Origin: Drosophila pseudoobscura | Taxonomy: Eukaryota; Arthropoda; Insecta; Diptera; Drosophilidae | Direction of reading: 5' to 3' | Assembly: GCF_009870125.1 (NCBI RefSeq) | Contig: NC_046681.1 | Location: 17,993,001 to 18,057,000, forward strand | DNA length: 64,000 nucleotides | In this document: positions 1 to 11,264 of the stretch, one piece after another | How positions within the stretch are numbered: the first letter of the stretch is position 1 | How the letters are laid out: each line of letters starts with the position of its first letter | The notes under the pieces: model-generated | Told to the model about the DNA's origin: nothing | What the model saw: the letters and a program-made list of their open reading frames with translations, nothing else | The model's database searches: none | Position numbers and translations under genes: made by a program

Positions 1-930
1 GTACCAGACCCGGTTTATAAAGCCGCATCAGACCAGAGGCTTCTAAGATATATCTCATCAGAAGGCAGCAATCTTGAAGAGGAATTCCACAAAACACCCC
101 ATGCATACCTACCTATAGACGGAAGGACTATACAACCGCATATGTTGTCGCATAGCTGCATGAAGACAGAAGTCTCCATCCATTGGCGACGAATCCACAC
201 CTTGGAAACAGTTTCACATGTCTGTGGAGAGATTCTCAAGCCTAAGATGGCTTCACACAGATGCACTGTAATGGAAAGTCTCAAGAAGACCACCTTGTCG
301 GATCAACCTGCTCCCAGTACGGCGATCTATGAGTTCCGCATGCCTGACATAGATTCTAATGCGTTCGAAAAGTCCGGAATGGCTAGCCCTCCTCGTAACA
401 TAAACGAAACCCACAGGCGAAATGAAGATGGGAACAAGAGTGGGTGTGAGACACCTGTAGCTCACTCGCCAACACCAAGGCACATGGATCTCTTCTTAAG
501 GAAAATGATGCGGAAGCCCAGTCCGCCCATTTGTCCCGTTCCTTCAATAAAATACATTAGACGAAAGATAAGAAAACAAGAGGGTCTGAGACAGTATGAT
601 GATTCGGAATTATCATTTATGCGAAATACAGAGAGCCTGGTGCAAAACAAGGAATCTGCAGGAGTGGTGCATCATGATGAGAAACGAATGACTCCTTTTC
701 GGTATGAAAATATCCCATCGAAGGCCGACCATCTTGAGGAGAAGCTAGGGAGACGAATCCGGAGGGAGCATTCGCTGGAACGCAGATTTAATATGCTCGT
801 AAAGCCCAAGTCCAATCCTCCAGAGACGAAGTCGGAGCAAGAAAACCGGAGAGAATATTTGCTGAAGGTGAAACTTGAAGAGATGATGACAAAGCCAATT
901 CAGCTGCTGACTCCGCATGAAGAAACATAA
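1..930 (+). CDS. Unrecognised protein, 5'-truncated by window edge
   Basis: The frame is open from base 1 to the TAA at 928-930, so at least 309 residues are present and the true start probably lies before the window; the first in-frame ATG is at 142. The C-terminal half is charged and Arg/Lys/Glu-rich (roughly from residue 170), with likely helical or coiled stretches such as the run around 740-830. I see no signal peptide, membrane segment or familiar domain. The residue mix is balanced and not repeat-driven, which favours a real coding exon. A small membrane-protein gene starts about 250 bases downstream on the same strand. I do not recognise the family; a rapidly evolving, perhaps tissue-restricted protein is possible, but that is a guess. 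Confidence 0.6.
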   Translation, partial: VPDPVYKAASDQRLLRYISSEGSNLEEEFHKTPHAYLPIDGRTIQPHMLSHSCMKTEVSIHWRRIHTLETVSHVCGEILKPKMASHRCTVMESLKKTTLSDQPAPSTAIYEFRMPDIDSNAFEKSGMASPPRNINETHRRNEDGNKSGCETPVAHSPTPRHMDLFLRKMMRKPSPPICPVPSIKYIRRKIRKQEGLRQYDDSELSFMRNTESLVQNKESAGVVHHDEKRMTPFRYENIPSKADHLEEKLGRRIRREHSLERRFNMLVKPKSNPPETKSEQENRREYLLKVKLEEMMTKPIQLLTPHEET

Positions 931-1185
931 AAGCTGGGATCCACGTCGATTACTCCATAGCTCTTAAAAATTAGTTGCCAGAAAAGTAGAATCTTCCAAA
1001 TAAGTTTGTTGATTGAGGGACCACACAAAGTACTAGAAAGGTTTCTTCAAAGACGTTAATGTCTCGCTTAGGAGTTTTTTTTGTTGTCCCAGTTTAGTTT
1101 GGTTGTTCCATCGTTTCTGTTTTCACAAAACACTAGCCTTAAATACGACTCGATGCTTCGCTTTTTTGCAGTACAGATCTGAAGA

Positions 1186-1484
1186 ATGCAATCAACAGAA
1201 TATCCCATTCGGGTGCGTTATCGCAATCCCGTGGCGGCTTTCATTAGCGGACTCGCGAGCTTGGCCTATTGGATGGTTTACTGGTTGGCCTATTTCATAA
1301 TTTATGTGAGTATGAGGCGGAGACTGGGTCCGGTCAGAACATTGACACTCTGAAATCGATGTTTCAGCTTTCCGGATGTGCTATTATCTTGGGCCTGGTC
1401 TGGCCACGACACGCGTGGCGAGTGTTAAACTCCGTGCTGAAGCAGGAACGACACATGGAAAGACAGTTCAAAGACGAATTATGA
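1186..1484 (+). CDS. Small two-exon membrane protein (78 aa) ending in KDEL
   Basis: Exons are 1186-1305 and 1368-1484, joined in phase 0 across a 62-base intron (GTGAGT...TTTCAG). The 78-residue product has a short basic N-terminus, then a hydrophobic aromatic-rich segment (about residues 17-40) and a second hydrophobic stretch (about 41-52), followed by a charged tail ending in Lys-Asp-Glu-Leu. It looks like a one- or two-pass membrane microprotein. A pyrimidine-rich acceptor (TTTTTTGCAG) sits just upstream at about 1171, suggesting a 5' UTR intron, and AATAAA lies about 20 bases after the stop. KDEL is a classic luminal ER-retrieval signal, but whether the tail is luminal is unknown. I do not recognise the gene. 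Phase-correct splicing and a nearby poly(A) signal support it. Confidence 0.6.
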
Positions 1485-2230
1485 GTTGTATGTATATTTT
1501 TTAATAAAACGTTCGAGCAAGAACTACAAAACGCTCAAATACTCGTGTCTCTCACATCAGATCAGATCAGAATTGCCTAGCTTTATTTATATAATAGTTA
1601 ATTGCGTGTTACACTACTAATTTCATTTATGTAGATGTTAGTTCTGCTTTAATTACATTTAAAGTAAATATTTATGCACATCAATATGTACTTGTGTGTA
1701 CTCGTTAATATTATTATCAATTGCAATTGTTGCTTGCACTCAACTAAATAAGGCCGCCTTGCCCGGTGCTCCTTTGTATACATTTACATAATTGTAAGTC
1801 AAAACAAAAATAATAATTGGCTAAAACAGTTTCGAAACTTGTGTACTGGCTGCCAGCTAATAACAGAAACTCGGCCACACAATACGCAATATGTACTCAA
1901 CTGCAGCCAAAAACAAAAACAACATTCTTGTGTTGAAACTTAAAGTGACGATCAGAGAGAGACCCGGCTGATGCTGTATAATAAAATTGAGACTATCAAA
2001 TGGAAACTCACGATCAAAGACCGGGGACTCGTGCCGTGGAGGTCAGATGCGATGTTTCACTTTACTTGGAATATACTCGCAGACATGCACGCAAAGAGGG
2101 GCGTGCATGAGTATGGGTGTGTTGATGTGTGTATGTACTTGATGTGTGATTCTTGTTCTGTCTTATCAATTAGCTAGATGTGATTTGGAGCATTAACTAT
2201 AAATCTACATATTAAGATTTAATTCCATTC
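1485..2230. other. Non-coding: 3' UTRs and spacer
   Basis: AT-rich DNA between the small membrane-protein gene and the Sec62 stop. An AATAAA lies at about 1503-1508. No convincing coding sequence is seen on either strand; the region probably holds the two 3' UTRs. Confidence 0.6.
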
Positions 2231-5200
2231 TTAGTTGCCAGCAACGTTTTGCACCTCACTCGAACTAATTATTTCGTAATCTTTGCTGGAGCTCTCCGAA
2301 TCCGACTCCGAGTTGCGTGGTGTTCTGAAAGGGAAAACAGATGCGATCAGTAAGTAGTTCAGCAGACAAAGTGTACGCTACTGAGAAAGGCCACATTTTG
2401 AAAACTCTTATTGACAAGGATAAGTGTAAAAAGTGTAAAAATGATGCAAAAATAATACAATTGGAGAACTTACTCAGCTTAGCGAAAGGGTAATCTTGAG
2501 CATGGACCTCCCCACACCTAAATGACCACAAACCATGAACTCTGTTAGAGCTCCACCAAGGGAGCAAGGGGTACGACGATTCGATTTCAGCAGCGGCATG
2601 AAACCAACTCTTCTTTACTTTACAAGTAAATGTGAGGGAATGAAGTTAATGAATTAATCGAATTTAATAAATAATAAATATGCAAATCCTGAGAACCATC
2701 TACCATTACCATTGCCATTACCAGTCAGGCTTCACTTATCTGAAATCACATGTATTTACAAATGGCATGCTCTAGAAAAAAAGACTACATGGATAATGTA
2801 ATGAACGCGATCTAAGCATATCAAACAAAAAAGATTAATGCAATTAATTGAAATTATACAGTAATATTTATTAAGGAACAAAAGTATACAGTTATGAGCT
2901 AACTTTAATGCATGTAGTTTGCGCAATTTGTTTTTTTTTATGAAGGAAACAAACACAAAAAAAAACCCGAAAACGTCATCACAATCATAAATAATAAATT
3001 CGAGCAACACATCAAGATTCCTTGTCAATAAAAAGCGGACCCCAGCTTACCCAGCTTTGGACTCCTCGGGCTGAGCCTGCGGCTCCTCGTCGTCTTCGTA
3101 CTCGTCGGCCCCAACTTTGCGACGTTTGCGAACCTCCAGGTCAGCATCGTGCTCTTTAATAAGCTCAATTTTCTCCGGCTCTAAGGTGGAGACCTCCGCT
3201 TCATCGGCGTCCCCATCCGCATCCACAGCTGTATCCTCGGCGTCACTGTCCTTTTCCTTTTTCTTTGCCTTTGATTTAGATTTCTTGTCGGTCTTAGAGG
3301 ATGAGTTGTCAGCATCGCTTCCATAATTGCTCTGTTTACAGTATATTAAATTTGAGTTTTGATTAAGATTCTTTTTTGCAAGGCACGTACCTCATAAAGG
3401 GGCCAGAAGGAGGCGAAGAAACCCACATCCTCGGTCAAGTTGGGGAAGATCCAGAAATGCAATTTACCACCAGTCAAAGCCCAGACTATGGTGAACACGA
3501 TTAAGCGCACCACAGTCAGAGCCAGAATGAAAACAAGGAAGCCTGCCGCGGCTATGGAGAGATAGTAGACGCCCTTGCGCAGCAGTGGCGGCCAGAGGGG
3601 GAAAAGACAGATGCCCACGGCGCCCAGGAGGAGGATGAAGCCGAATATCCAATAGTGTAGTGGTATGGGATCGTAGATCCAAACATACGCCTCAGAACCG
3701 TCAACAAAGATTTGCTCCGGATGCATATCCAGGCGTATCTTACGCTTCTTCTTCTCTTTCTTATCTTTCTCAGCGGTCACTGAGGGACCATCGCCATTGC
3801 CGCTGTCAGCTTCCAGATCGGTGTCCTTCTTATCGTCCTTTGGTTTTTCCTTTTCCTTGATCTCTCCCTTTTTCTCAGCAGATTTGCCCCGTATCTCGTC
3901 CAGCGTAACGGGCACCTTTTTGGCGCGGTGGAAAAACTTATGCTCCAGCATAACGTCCATGAATTCCACGGCCTGCTCACGGGTTGTGAAGAGTGGATTG
4001 TTACCTTCGGTAAATTTAGATTTCATCAGAGCATCCAGGGCCTTGCTCGAGGTGAAGTACTCGACAACGTGGCTTAAGAACTTGGTTTTCTTTGTCTTGA
4101 CATTCTTCTTCAGCCACTTGGCCACGTTCTTCTCGTCCTTCGATGGCTTCTCCACCTTCTGTTGTCCGGGCTCGGCATATTCCTAAAACGAAATTGATGT
4201 CAATGTATGTACACATGTTATTCACCAGCTCACTTTCCCATGCTACGATCGACGTAGCACAGGCAAATATAGGCCACGACACAAATTTAGTTCCCGTCAC
4301 ACTCAAGCACACTCATCTGCTCCAAGTGGTTCTGGCCTACAAATGAATGTTAACAGACCCCAACCCCCGCCTTAATACCATGCCATCGTCGAAGATCTCC
4401 TGCTCCTCCTCCTCCTCCTCCGCATCTCCAACAATTCGCTCATCCTCGCTCATTTCCACGGACACTATTATTATTTAACTCGCAAATAAAGTAAACTTAT
4501 CAAGCACTATAACCCGTCTCCCAGCCAGAAGATGTTTTTCTTAGCTGTGACGTGTTGCAATCGCTGCGAGGGTCTAGAAAGTATTGAATCTTAGCAACGC
4601 TTAGTGTCTGGTCAAACGAGTCTCGATCACAACATCAACACAAACGCACACAAATATGCATACTACATGTACCCATTGAAACTTTCCCCAACAACAACAA
4701 CAGCTGATAAGTGGGAGCACCTGACAAGTGTGGGTAATTCAGATAGAGAGAGAGAGAGAGAGCGAGATCAGCTTACAAGTATAGCTTACAAATTTACGGT
4801 TAGCAGCAGCGTTGCCACCAGGTGGATAACAAGCGCACAGCTGTTTATTTGCACATTAGGAAAAAAAGAGGAACGGAATGTCACCAAATATATTAAACTC
4901 CAATATTCTGTTCAGCAGGGGGTGCAGTGGTGCGGGGAAAGTTAATTATAGCCGGTTGCATGCGGGGGCCACACACTGACACGAGGAAAGGACGCACACA
5001 TATGTGTGGCTGTGAGTGCATAGAACTTAACCCCTGCATATGAAGAACTACAGATTAGATGTGACATATGATCGCACATCCCACTGACCACGTAATTGTT
5101 TTAAATTAATGTTTACCCGTTTGCAAAATCAAAACAACAACCAAAAACAGCACGCCAATTGAACTGTGGCTACCACACACACACACACACATTGGCCAAG

Positions 5201-5264
5201 ACGCAGATTGGTCTTGGCCAGCACTTACATCTTTGCGACGACGCGTACGTTTCTTCTCCGACAT
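2231..5264 (-). CDS. Sec62: Sec62, ER protein translocation subunit
   Basis: Four exons on the minus strand: 5229-5264, 3391-4182, 3051-3331 and 2231-2324, with phases consistent, giving 400 residues. Sec62 works with Sec61/Sec63 in post-translational import of proteins into the ER, and in vertebrates also in ER-phagy. The N-terminus is basic. A lysine-rich cytosolic domain with the family's KWLKKN and TREQAVEFMD-type motifs is followed by a charged linker (about 110-165). Two closely spaced membrane segments (about 188-208 and 215-245) come next, then the conserved WIFPNL / FWPLYE block. The tail is acidic and Ser-rich, encoded by the last two exons. D. melanogaster calls the gene Trp1/Sec62. 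An alternative first coding exon lies at 4379-4453. Confidence 0.93.
4379..4453 (-). CDS. Sec62: Alternative first coding exon of Sec62 (acidic N-terminus)
   Basis: An ATG at 4453 opens 25 codons ending at a GTATTA donor, in phase 0 with the main Sec62 exon starting at 4182. It would replace the basic 12-residue start (rich in Lys/Arg) by an acidic one with a run of six Glu, giving about 413 residues. The codons read as protein (Met-Ser-Glu-Asp start), and the frame match is exact, but the donor is weaker than GTAAGT at the other first exon. Transcript data would settle whether both are used. Confidence 0.5.
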
Positions 5265-5360
5265 AGTGGTTCAGGTAATCCCAATTACTGCTTTCAAATC
5301 AATTGTTTATAAGAAATTATTAAAATTTTGACACTATCTCTGCCACACATGCACGACAGC

Positions 5361-5455
5361 CAGTGTGACCGCGGGTTTATCGTTAAAATATACCGTCCGA
5401 CCCTCAGAAATATACCAAAATACACCGTCTCATTAAAAAATACACCGTAAATATA
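5361..5455 (-). promoter_or_regulatory. Sec62 core promoter: Motif 1 plus Motif-6-like repeats
   Basis: Read toward Sec62 on the minus strand: several GGTATATTTT-type elements (two altered to GGTGTATTTT), a near-DRE (ACGATAAA), then CCGCGGTCACACTGG (Ohler Motif 1) about 100 bases upstream of the ATG. Motif 1, DRE and Motif 6 are known signatures of fly housekeeping promoters. The same string recurs upstream of other genes in this window. Confidence 0.7.
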
Positions 5456-5720
5456 ATGACGAATTCAAGTTCTATATTCCTCGTTTGTGATATTCCTTCG
5501 AATTTTACTAGCTAGATAAAACATTTTTCCATGCCCACGTAGTTTTATACGATTTATAAATCAATTTTTTACTTAACTGGCTTATTCTAAATACTTGCTT
5601 TTAGTTAGTTCTGCACATAATTTTAGGCCATTGATTTAGGCCGTTGCTTCTTTTGGATTTTGACTAAAACAAGGCTTAAACAAAATACATCAACAAAAAA
5701 CAGTCTCAATCTTGCTGGTA
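5361..5720 (+). repeat. Dispersed promoter-bearing repeat, copy 1
   Basis: Begins with CAGTGTGACCGCGG, continues through motifs rich in ATATACC, then a block with TGACGAATTCAAGTTCTAT (5458-5476), and ends near a block with TTTTGACTAAAACAAGG (about 5658-5674). The same order is seen in reverse at 41480-41795 and in part at 51218-51405. Divergence between copies looks moderate, so the copies are not recent. No coding capacity. Confidence 0.65.
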
Positions 5721-5744
5721 TTTGAAGACGTTATGCGTGTATAT

Positions 5745-6060
5745 CCGTTGTATACCCTATTTCGTTAATTTAATATGAAGATCCTGTTTTCCGAATTGTT
5801 TTTAAAACGTTATTAATAAAGAAATGATCTCAAATTAATATGTTTTAGGCATATTCTCAATTCTATAATTCTATAAAATCAATTTCCAGGGTATGCAAAA
5901 TGTTGCAATCCGCGCCATGTTGCGGGACAGTGCTGCTCGTTCTCTGGGCACATGAGTCTAGCCCATACAAATTAAATGTTGCCAGCCGCATACGACATTG
6001 TTGCGATGAAGGAGGGAAAAAAGAGAGCAAATATCCCACCAAACGGCTACCAAAATTCAA
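5745..6060 (+). repeat. Second dispersed block, shared with 11715-12175
   Basis: A stretch bounded by TATACCC (about 5751) and GGGTATG (about 5889), followed by a GCGCCATGTTGCGG-type block and an AAAGAGAGCAAATATCCC-like end. The same order occurs at 11733-12175, where the part between TATACCC and GGGTAT is about 150 bases longer. The ATACCC/GGGTAT ends are imperfect inverted termini, as in small non-autonomous elements. The element family is not identified. Confidence 0.5.
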
Positions 6061-6393
6061 AAAAATTTTAAAAATTGGCTAACCAAAAAAAAAAAACGAA
6101 AAATGAAAATAGATAACCCAAACGTATCAAATTTTGTGGTTTTTATTTAAGAATTAAGAACAATTTAATTCTTTATTTAAATTGTAAAAACACCAACCCA
6201 TTGAGTGGAAAAAATATACTCAAATCGGAGTTGCGTTGTTGCCTGGGGTTTGATTGCGTTTTGTTTTGGAAAATCACTCAAAATAGGTAAAAGAGAACGC
6301 TCTGTGTAAGTTTTGTTCAATTTTAAGGAACTGTTTTGGTATTTACATACCTAATTTGAATTTTCCCTCTTTTGGTTTTGTTTACTACTTTAG

Positions 6394-6573
6394 AATGTTT
6401 TACAATGCTACCTTATTTGAAGTTCCACTGAACTGCGTACAACTGTTACGGTATGCCATCCACTTGTGTTTCCAGTTAATCCGAGATAATTCATACAGTG
6501 GATGCATTATTGGCGCCAATTTAAGATCCAACCCAGGATCCAAAATGTTGGAGACATTACTTGCCAGTCATTA
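6394..6573 (+). CDS. Candidate small ORF (59 aa), uncertain
   Basis: An ATG lies two bases after a strong acceptor-like sequence (a T-rich tract ending in CTACTTTAG at about 6392). It opens 59 codons to a TAA, with unbiased composition and four Cys. A possible donor (GTAAAAG, about 6286) lies upstream, which would make a short two-exon transcript with a 5' UTR intron. No signal peptide is obvious. I do not recognise it, and chance cannot be excluded for an ORF this short. Confidence 0.25.
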
Positions 6574-6574
6574 A

Positions 6575-7869
6575 AACATCTGCATTTTCTTACATCGATT
6601 ACTATTAAAATTATGTTTTATTAATCTTTGTTTTACAACAAAATACAGACTAAATAATAAGTAAAATATATTTATTTATTATATATTCTTATTATTATTA
6701 ATATTGACCCTGGCCAGTGGTGGCGCTCAAAGTTTACGCTATTTTGTTTGAATTTTCCGTTTATGGGGAGCTACTGTTTATTATGTTATGTTTCAGTTTT
6801 ATTCATTATTATAAAGGAGACAACTATCTACTAAACTGTCGTTGGCCCACGCCCATGCGCGGTATTTATTACTCTTTCGCTTACTATTTATTCTATGACA
6901 AAATTTAAAATGTGTTGCTTGTGCCGGGTGCGTGTACATTTAAACCAAAGGGTTATGTTTTACAAAAAATATATTGTTAAAATGATTGGATAAATGCATA
7001 AATAAGTAGTTAAAAATGGTTGGCTGCAGAGGGGACTATCCTTCAGCCCGGTTCGGTTCGGTTCGGTATACTACAGTCAAAAATTTGTGTGATTTCAAGT
7101 ATTTTTGTACAATTTATTCGCATGTGGTGTTTCTATACATTTACAATTATGTATGCATTACTTTATTCTTATGTGGGAAGCAACATGCACATACATAACA
7201 TCGAAAAACAAGCGCCCTAAAATACAGATTGCTTCTTTCCTTGGGGTTTCGTTTCATTCATTGCTGGGGCAACGCGCGCATAGCCAGCACGCGGTCCAAA
7301 AAACCAAGTCAAAAAATACAACGAAAACATTAAAAAAGTATATAATGCACAACTTATGAATGTGGTCCGCCTGTAAAAATTTAAGTGGCCAAGGGTATGT
7401 CTGTTCTGTTCTCTTGATCTGCCACTTGTTGATTCCTGCTTAGCCTGTTCCCCAGCCGGACCCTTCATCATGCAATGGCATTGACCTAGTTCTGGCTCTG
7501 CCCAGGTGTGGAGTGCATGCACGCCACTACTTTGATTGGGTCGGATTTTTTCTTTAAACTTTGATCTGCATAGCAGTAACCCTATTTTTGTATGTGGGAG
7601 GATATTAATGGTTAGGATAACGTTGCAAATGACAATAGCAATAGAAAAAGCGGTTAATTGCTCTATCATTTCATTTGAAAAAGCTACAGCAATTATCCGC
7701 ATACAAATATGCATTGATATTGCATATCGAACGTCTTTGTCAGTATAGTATGTGAGTCTGTGGGTGAGCGTGTTTTGCGTCAATGTCTACGTGCTGTAAG
7801 TTCTGTTCGGTGTTCGGTTTAAACTAAATGATAAAGTATAGTTTAAATTGTAGCTGTGTTAACTAAATG
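6575..7869. other. AT-rich gap and CG4747 3' UTR
   Basis: No convincing coding sequence. The part near 7869 is probably CG4747 3' UTR (minus strand). A long minus-strand reading frame at 7217-7783 lies here but has no ATG at its start and reads as chance. A short GGTTC repeat (several copies of GGTTC in a row) is at about 7050-7068. Confidence 0.5.
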
Positions 7870-10800
7870 TTAAAATCTGGATCTTACGAATACGGCGCTC
7901 GAATCGTGTTCGCTGTAGCCCAAGCGCTTGGTGTGCTTGAACACCTCGTTCGTAATGCTCGTGACAGGCATCGACTGATCCAGATTCTCTGCCATATTCA
8001 GCACTAGACGCAAATCCCGTTGCATGTGACTTAAAGGCTGCTGAGGATTGAAGTCGCCCTTTGCCATTTCTGGAAGAGTGTAACAAACATAACATGCGAC
8101 ATTAACATAAAAGTACGTGAAAATAGTGGTATTTACATACCCTTGCCCTTAGCCAGCAGCAGTGGGGATTTCATTGAAGTCAAGTCGAAAATGTCTATGA
8201 TATCGTTTAACGAAATGGAAAAACGATCAGCTGCAAATAAATGTAATGGAAACGAAACAGGTTATCCAATGGCCCAGTCGATGGCATCAGTTCTAGACGT
8301 ACCCAATGCTAACGCCTCTGCAAGTCCTACCAGGCTCACAGCCTGAATGGTCTGCAAAATCAGGTTCACTTTACAGGCATTACCGACATCTGCTGGGGAA
8401 CAATGGACAAACTTAATATAGCGCTCAATTCACACTCGAATGTAGAGTACCGATAAGACGGTGGGATTCTTTACTTACTCCCCAAAAAGAAGGTGTTCTT
8501 CGCTATGGTCTTGAAGCAGGAGTGACACTCTTCAAATACCGTACGATCGCCGCCTGCCAGTATGATGAGCATACCATCGGCTGCCTCCTGACGCGAGCCA
8601 TGGATTTGTGCCTCCAGGTATCGCCCATTGCACTGCTTGATTCCCTCTCCAATGTCCAGGGAGGTGTCTGGATCTACGGTGGACATTTCCACGTACGCCT
8701 TATTGCGCAGATCTTTTAGCTGCAGTACGCCGCAGTTCCCAAAAACGAGCTGAAAGCGTGTACAAAGAGCATTTCATTTAGCTCAATAGAAATTAGCCAT
8801 ACAATTTCTAACTCACATCCTTGGCGCCTTTGGGGTCCGATACACAGCAGAAGATAATGTCGGCCGCCTCAACCACATCCATGGGAGTGTCTTTAACTTC
8901 GGCACCGGCTTCGACAAATGGCTGACACTGATCAAAATAATTGATAAGAACATTCAAGAGCATTAGCAGCACGTGTGAACACTCACCTTGTCGATAGTGC
9001 GGTTCCAGACCACAACCTTGTGCCCTGTGTATATCAAATCCTTAACTATAGTCGAGCCCATCATGCCCAGTCCAAGGAAGCCAAAGGTCAACTCAGACGG
9101 CACAATGTCGCGATCGGCCAATGTATTGGAGCGCGAATTCATGTCGATGGCCTGAGTCTCGGGCCGCGTCACCACTGGACGATCCAGCAAGGCGATCGCG
9201 TTGGGCGCACGCTTCGCAGCTAATGATGCCAACAGATCATCTACCTCAACGCGACGGCGGGCAGTAGGAGAGGACGAACTTGCCCCATCAAAATTGCCAG
9301 GTGTAGCGCCTCCCGATACGACGCGCTTGCCTCGTTTAGCGTTCGGTAATCCACTAGTATTTGCCCCAGTGGGCGTTTGATGAGCAGAGATGCGCCGTTT
9401 CTGTGCGGATTTTGTGGTGGAAGCCTTTGCCGCCTTGGTCGCGGATACAGCAGAAACAGGCTTGGCTTTGGGTGTCCGTTTTGCCGGGGATTTTGCTGTC
9501 GCTGGCGTCGCAGCAGTTACGGTAGGTGAGGCTGAAGAATCTGCATTGTTTTCCCCTTCCACCGCTTCGGACACGTCTGGACTGCCGACTACGTGGACGA
9601 CTACACCGTTGTTAGCATCGGCATCAGCGTCCACAGCGTTCTCATCACTATCGACGGCATCCCGAATCTTATCAAAATCAGCCTCGGTGGCATGATTGGG
9701 CACACCACAGCTCTCGTTTATCTGGTCGTCCACCTCGGCCGGATCGTCAATGTATTTGTCGATGTCTGCCATGGCATGCCGAAAGGCAGCAGGCTTGCTT
9801 ACTTTTGCCAGCTCCTCCTTCCAGGGTCCCTCGAAAGGTTTGATATTGTTCTCCTCGATCCATGCACTGAGGATTGAAGTATGAGAGTATTCCCTCATTA
9901 GCTTAACTCAGATACTCGTGATTAACTCGAGTGTTTCTTGACGCTACTTACAAATTTCTCGATCCAAAGAAGAAAACACACTTGGTATTCGCACGGCGCT
10001 GCTGGGTGAGCAGATCCAGAGGGGGCTCTACAATCTAATGAAAAGATGGTCATTATTACCCCGAATCATGGACTTACTGTGCGTCTGCAGAAGCTCTAAG
10101 AAATTCTGAGATGCATTCATCTTTTCACGAGCGTCACTTGCAAAAGATATAAATATTTAGCCCACACGCGCGTCGTCTGCTCCCTTCGTATACACATGTA
10201 GATACATTTTCTCGCTGTGAGTGCTTGGGGCTGTACATAATGAAAGCTAGTCTCCGATTTGATAGCAACCAGTGCTGTGTTCCATACGAAACAAATATCA
10301 AGCCACTAACAAAGCGGGTGCAAGTGCGTTATGACGTTGACAGCGGCAGCGGGAGCAACAGCAGCGGCAGAGAGGCGGCCGTGCTGCATAAAAAAGTACA
10401 GTCGAAAACAAACACAGCGGCAGTGGCAGAGGCAGAAGCAGCGACGGCGACGCGGCGTAAACATTCCGCTTACCATGCCTGGCCACGGTGTGAAGCCCTT
10501 CATTTTGGCCCTGTAAAAATATTAATATATTAGAAATACACATTTATTAATGATACAAGCACGCAAATATCTATTAGGTTTATTTTCACTCAGCTACAGC
10601 TACAAAAAGAGCGCGCGCGCGAAAAAAGCGCCAACGCAGCGACGTCGACGTCGCTCTGGCGGCAGAGACCATCGCAGTAGCATAAACCACACAATTACAT
10701 ATATAAATTGTTTTTACGCCTGCCGCGACTTCAGGGGTAATCAGAATCAAAATTTTCCGACTTGCGTGGCTTGTCAAACATGCGCTAATTGCCTTTTTTA

Positions 10801-11053
10801 CGCACACTTCACTTTTTTTGGAGCGCTAACCGAGCGACCATTGAGGTTATGTATTTGGTGTTGCTTTTTGTTCACACGAATATGTTGGTTTTTTTTATAT
10901 CATAGACACATTGTTTATTGTTAAAATCATCACAAATTTCTCTTCTGGACAGGAAGGATGGCACTTAGCTTACCATATCAAATCCTTGGGTTTGTAAATA
11001 AATTTTTCTGTCGTGTCGCCGCCCGATAGCGACATTTTTTTGTTCTTCGACAT
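7870..11053 (-). CDS. CG4747: CG4747: PWWP plus dehydrogenase-like chromatin factor (GLYR1/NPAC/NDF orthologue)
   Basis: Nine exons: 10974-11053, 10474-10510, 9952-10034, 8987-9866, 8817-8927, 8479-8749, 8303-8389, 8141-8230, 7870-8069; phases all agree and give 612 residues. The N-terminal PWWP domain (about 20-110, with TPWPG) should bind H3K36-methylated nucleosomes. A long low-complexity Ala/Ser/Lys linker with basic AT-hook-like patches follows. The C-terminal half (about 320-612) is a 3-hydroxyisobutyrate-dehydrogenase-like fold with a GLGMMG dinucleotide-binding loop. Family members (human GLYR1/NPAC, fly NDF) destabilise nucleosomes for transcription elongation and are considered enzymatically inactive. 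In the region matching the dehydrogenase active-site motif I see GNACK but no Asn four residues after the Lys, in keeping with lost catalysis. The acceptor of exon 7 is a CAGCAG (NAGNAG) site. Confidence 0.93.
10035..10973 (-). other. Introns 1 and 2 of CG4747
   Basis: Two introns (10035-10473 and 10511-10973) around the 37-base second exon. The first holds a GGCAGC/GCAGCGGC-rich stretch at 10338-10460. The second holds a pyrimidine-poor GC-rich patch with GACGTCGACGTC (about 10640). No RNA gene or coding sequence is seen. Confidence 0.5.
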
Positions 11054-11256
11054 TATAGTGTCTAGGCGTATATTGAACTTGGTTATCTTGCTGCTTTTAA
11101 ATGACGGCGCACAAACTAATTATTTTCTATGCAAATTATTTCTTTGCACAAGTATATTTCTTAATTTATAAATATAACTTCAATTTTCTCAATTTTTCTT
11201 CCGTCTTCCTATTTTTTTTTCTTTGTATGATGCGCTGCCAGGGTTGCCAGCGGACT

Positions 11257-11264
11257 TATCGATA
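11257..11264. promoter_or_regulatory. DRE (TATCGATA) upstream of CG4747
   Basis: A perfect palindromic DRE lies about 200 bases upstream of the CG4747 start codon. DRE is the binding site of DREF, whose own gene is in this window. This is the usual position for a housekeeping promoter element in flies. Confidence 0.6.

Noticed and set aside
7217-7783. A 188-codon minus-strand frame with hydrophobic stretches after CG4747
   Set aside because: No ATG start, no acceptor-donor support, and position in the expected CG4747 3' UTR.
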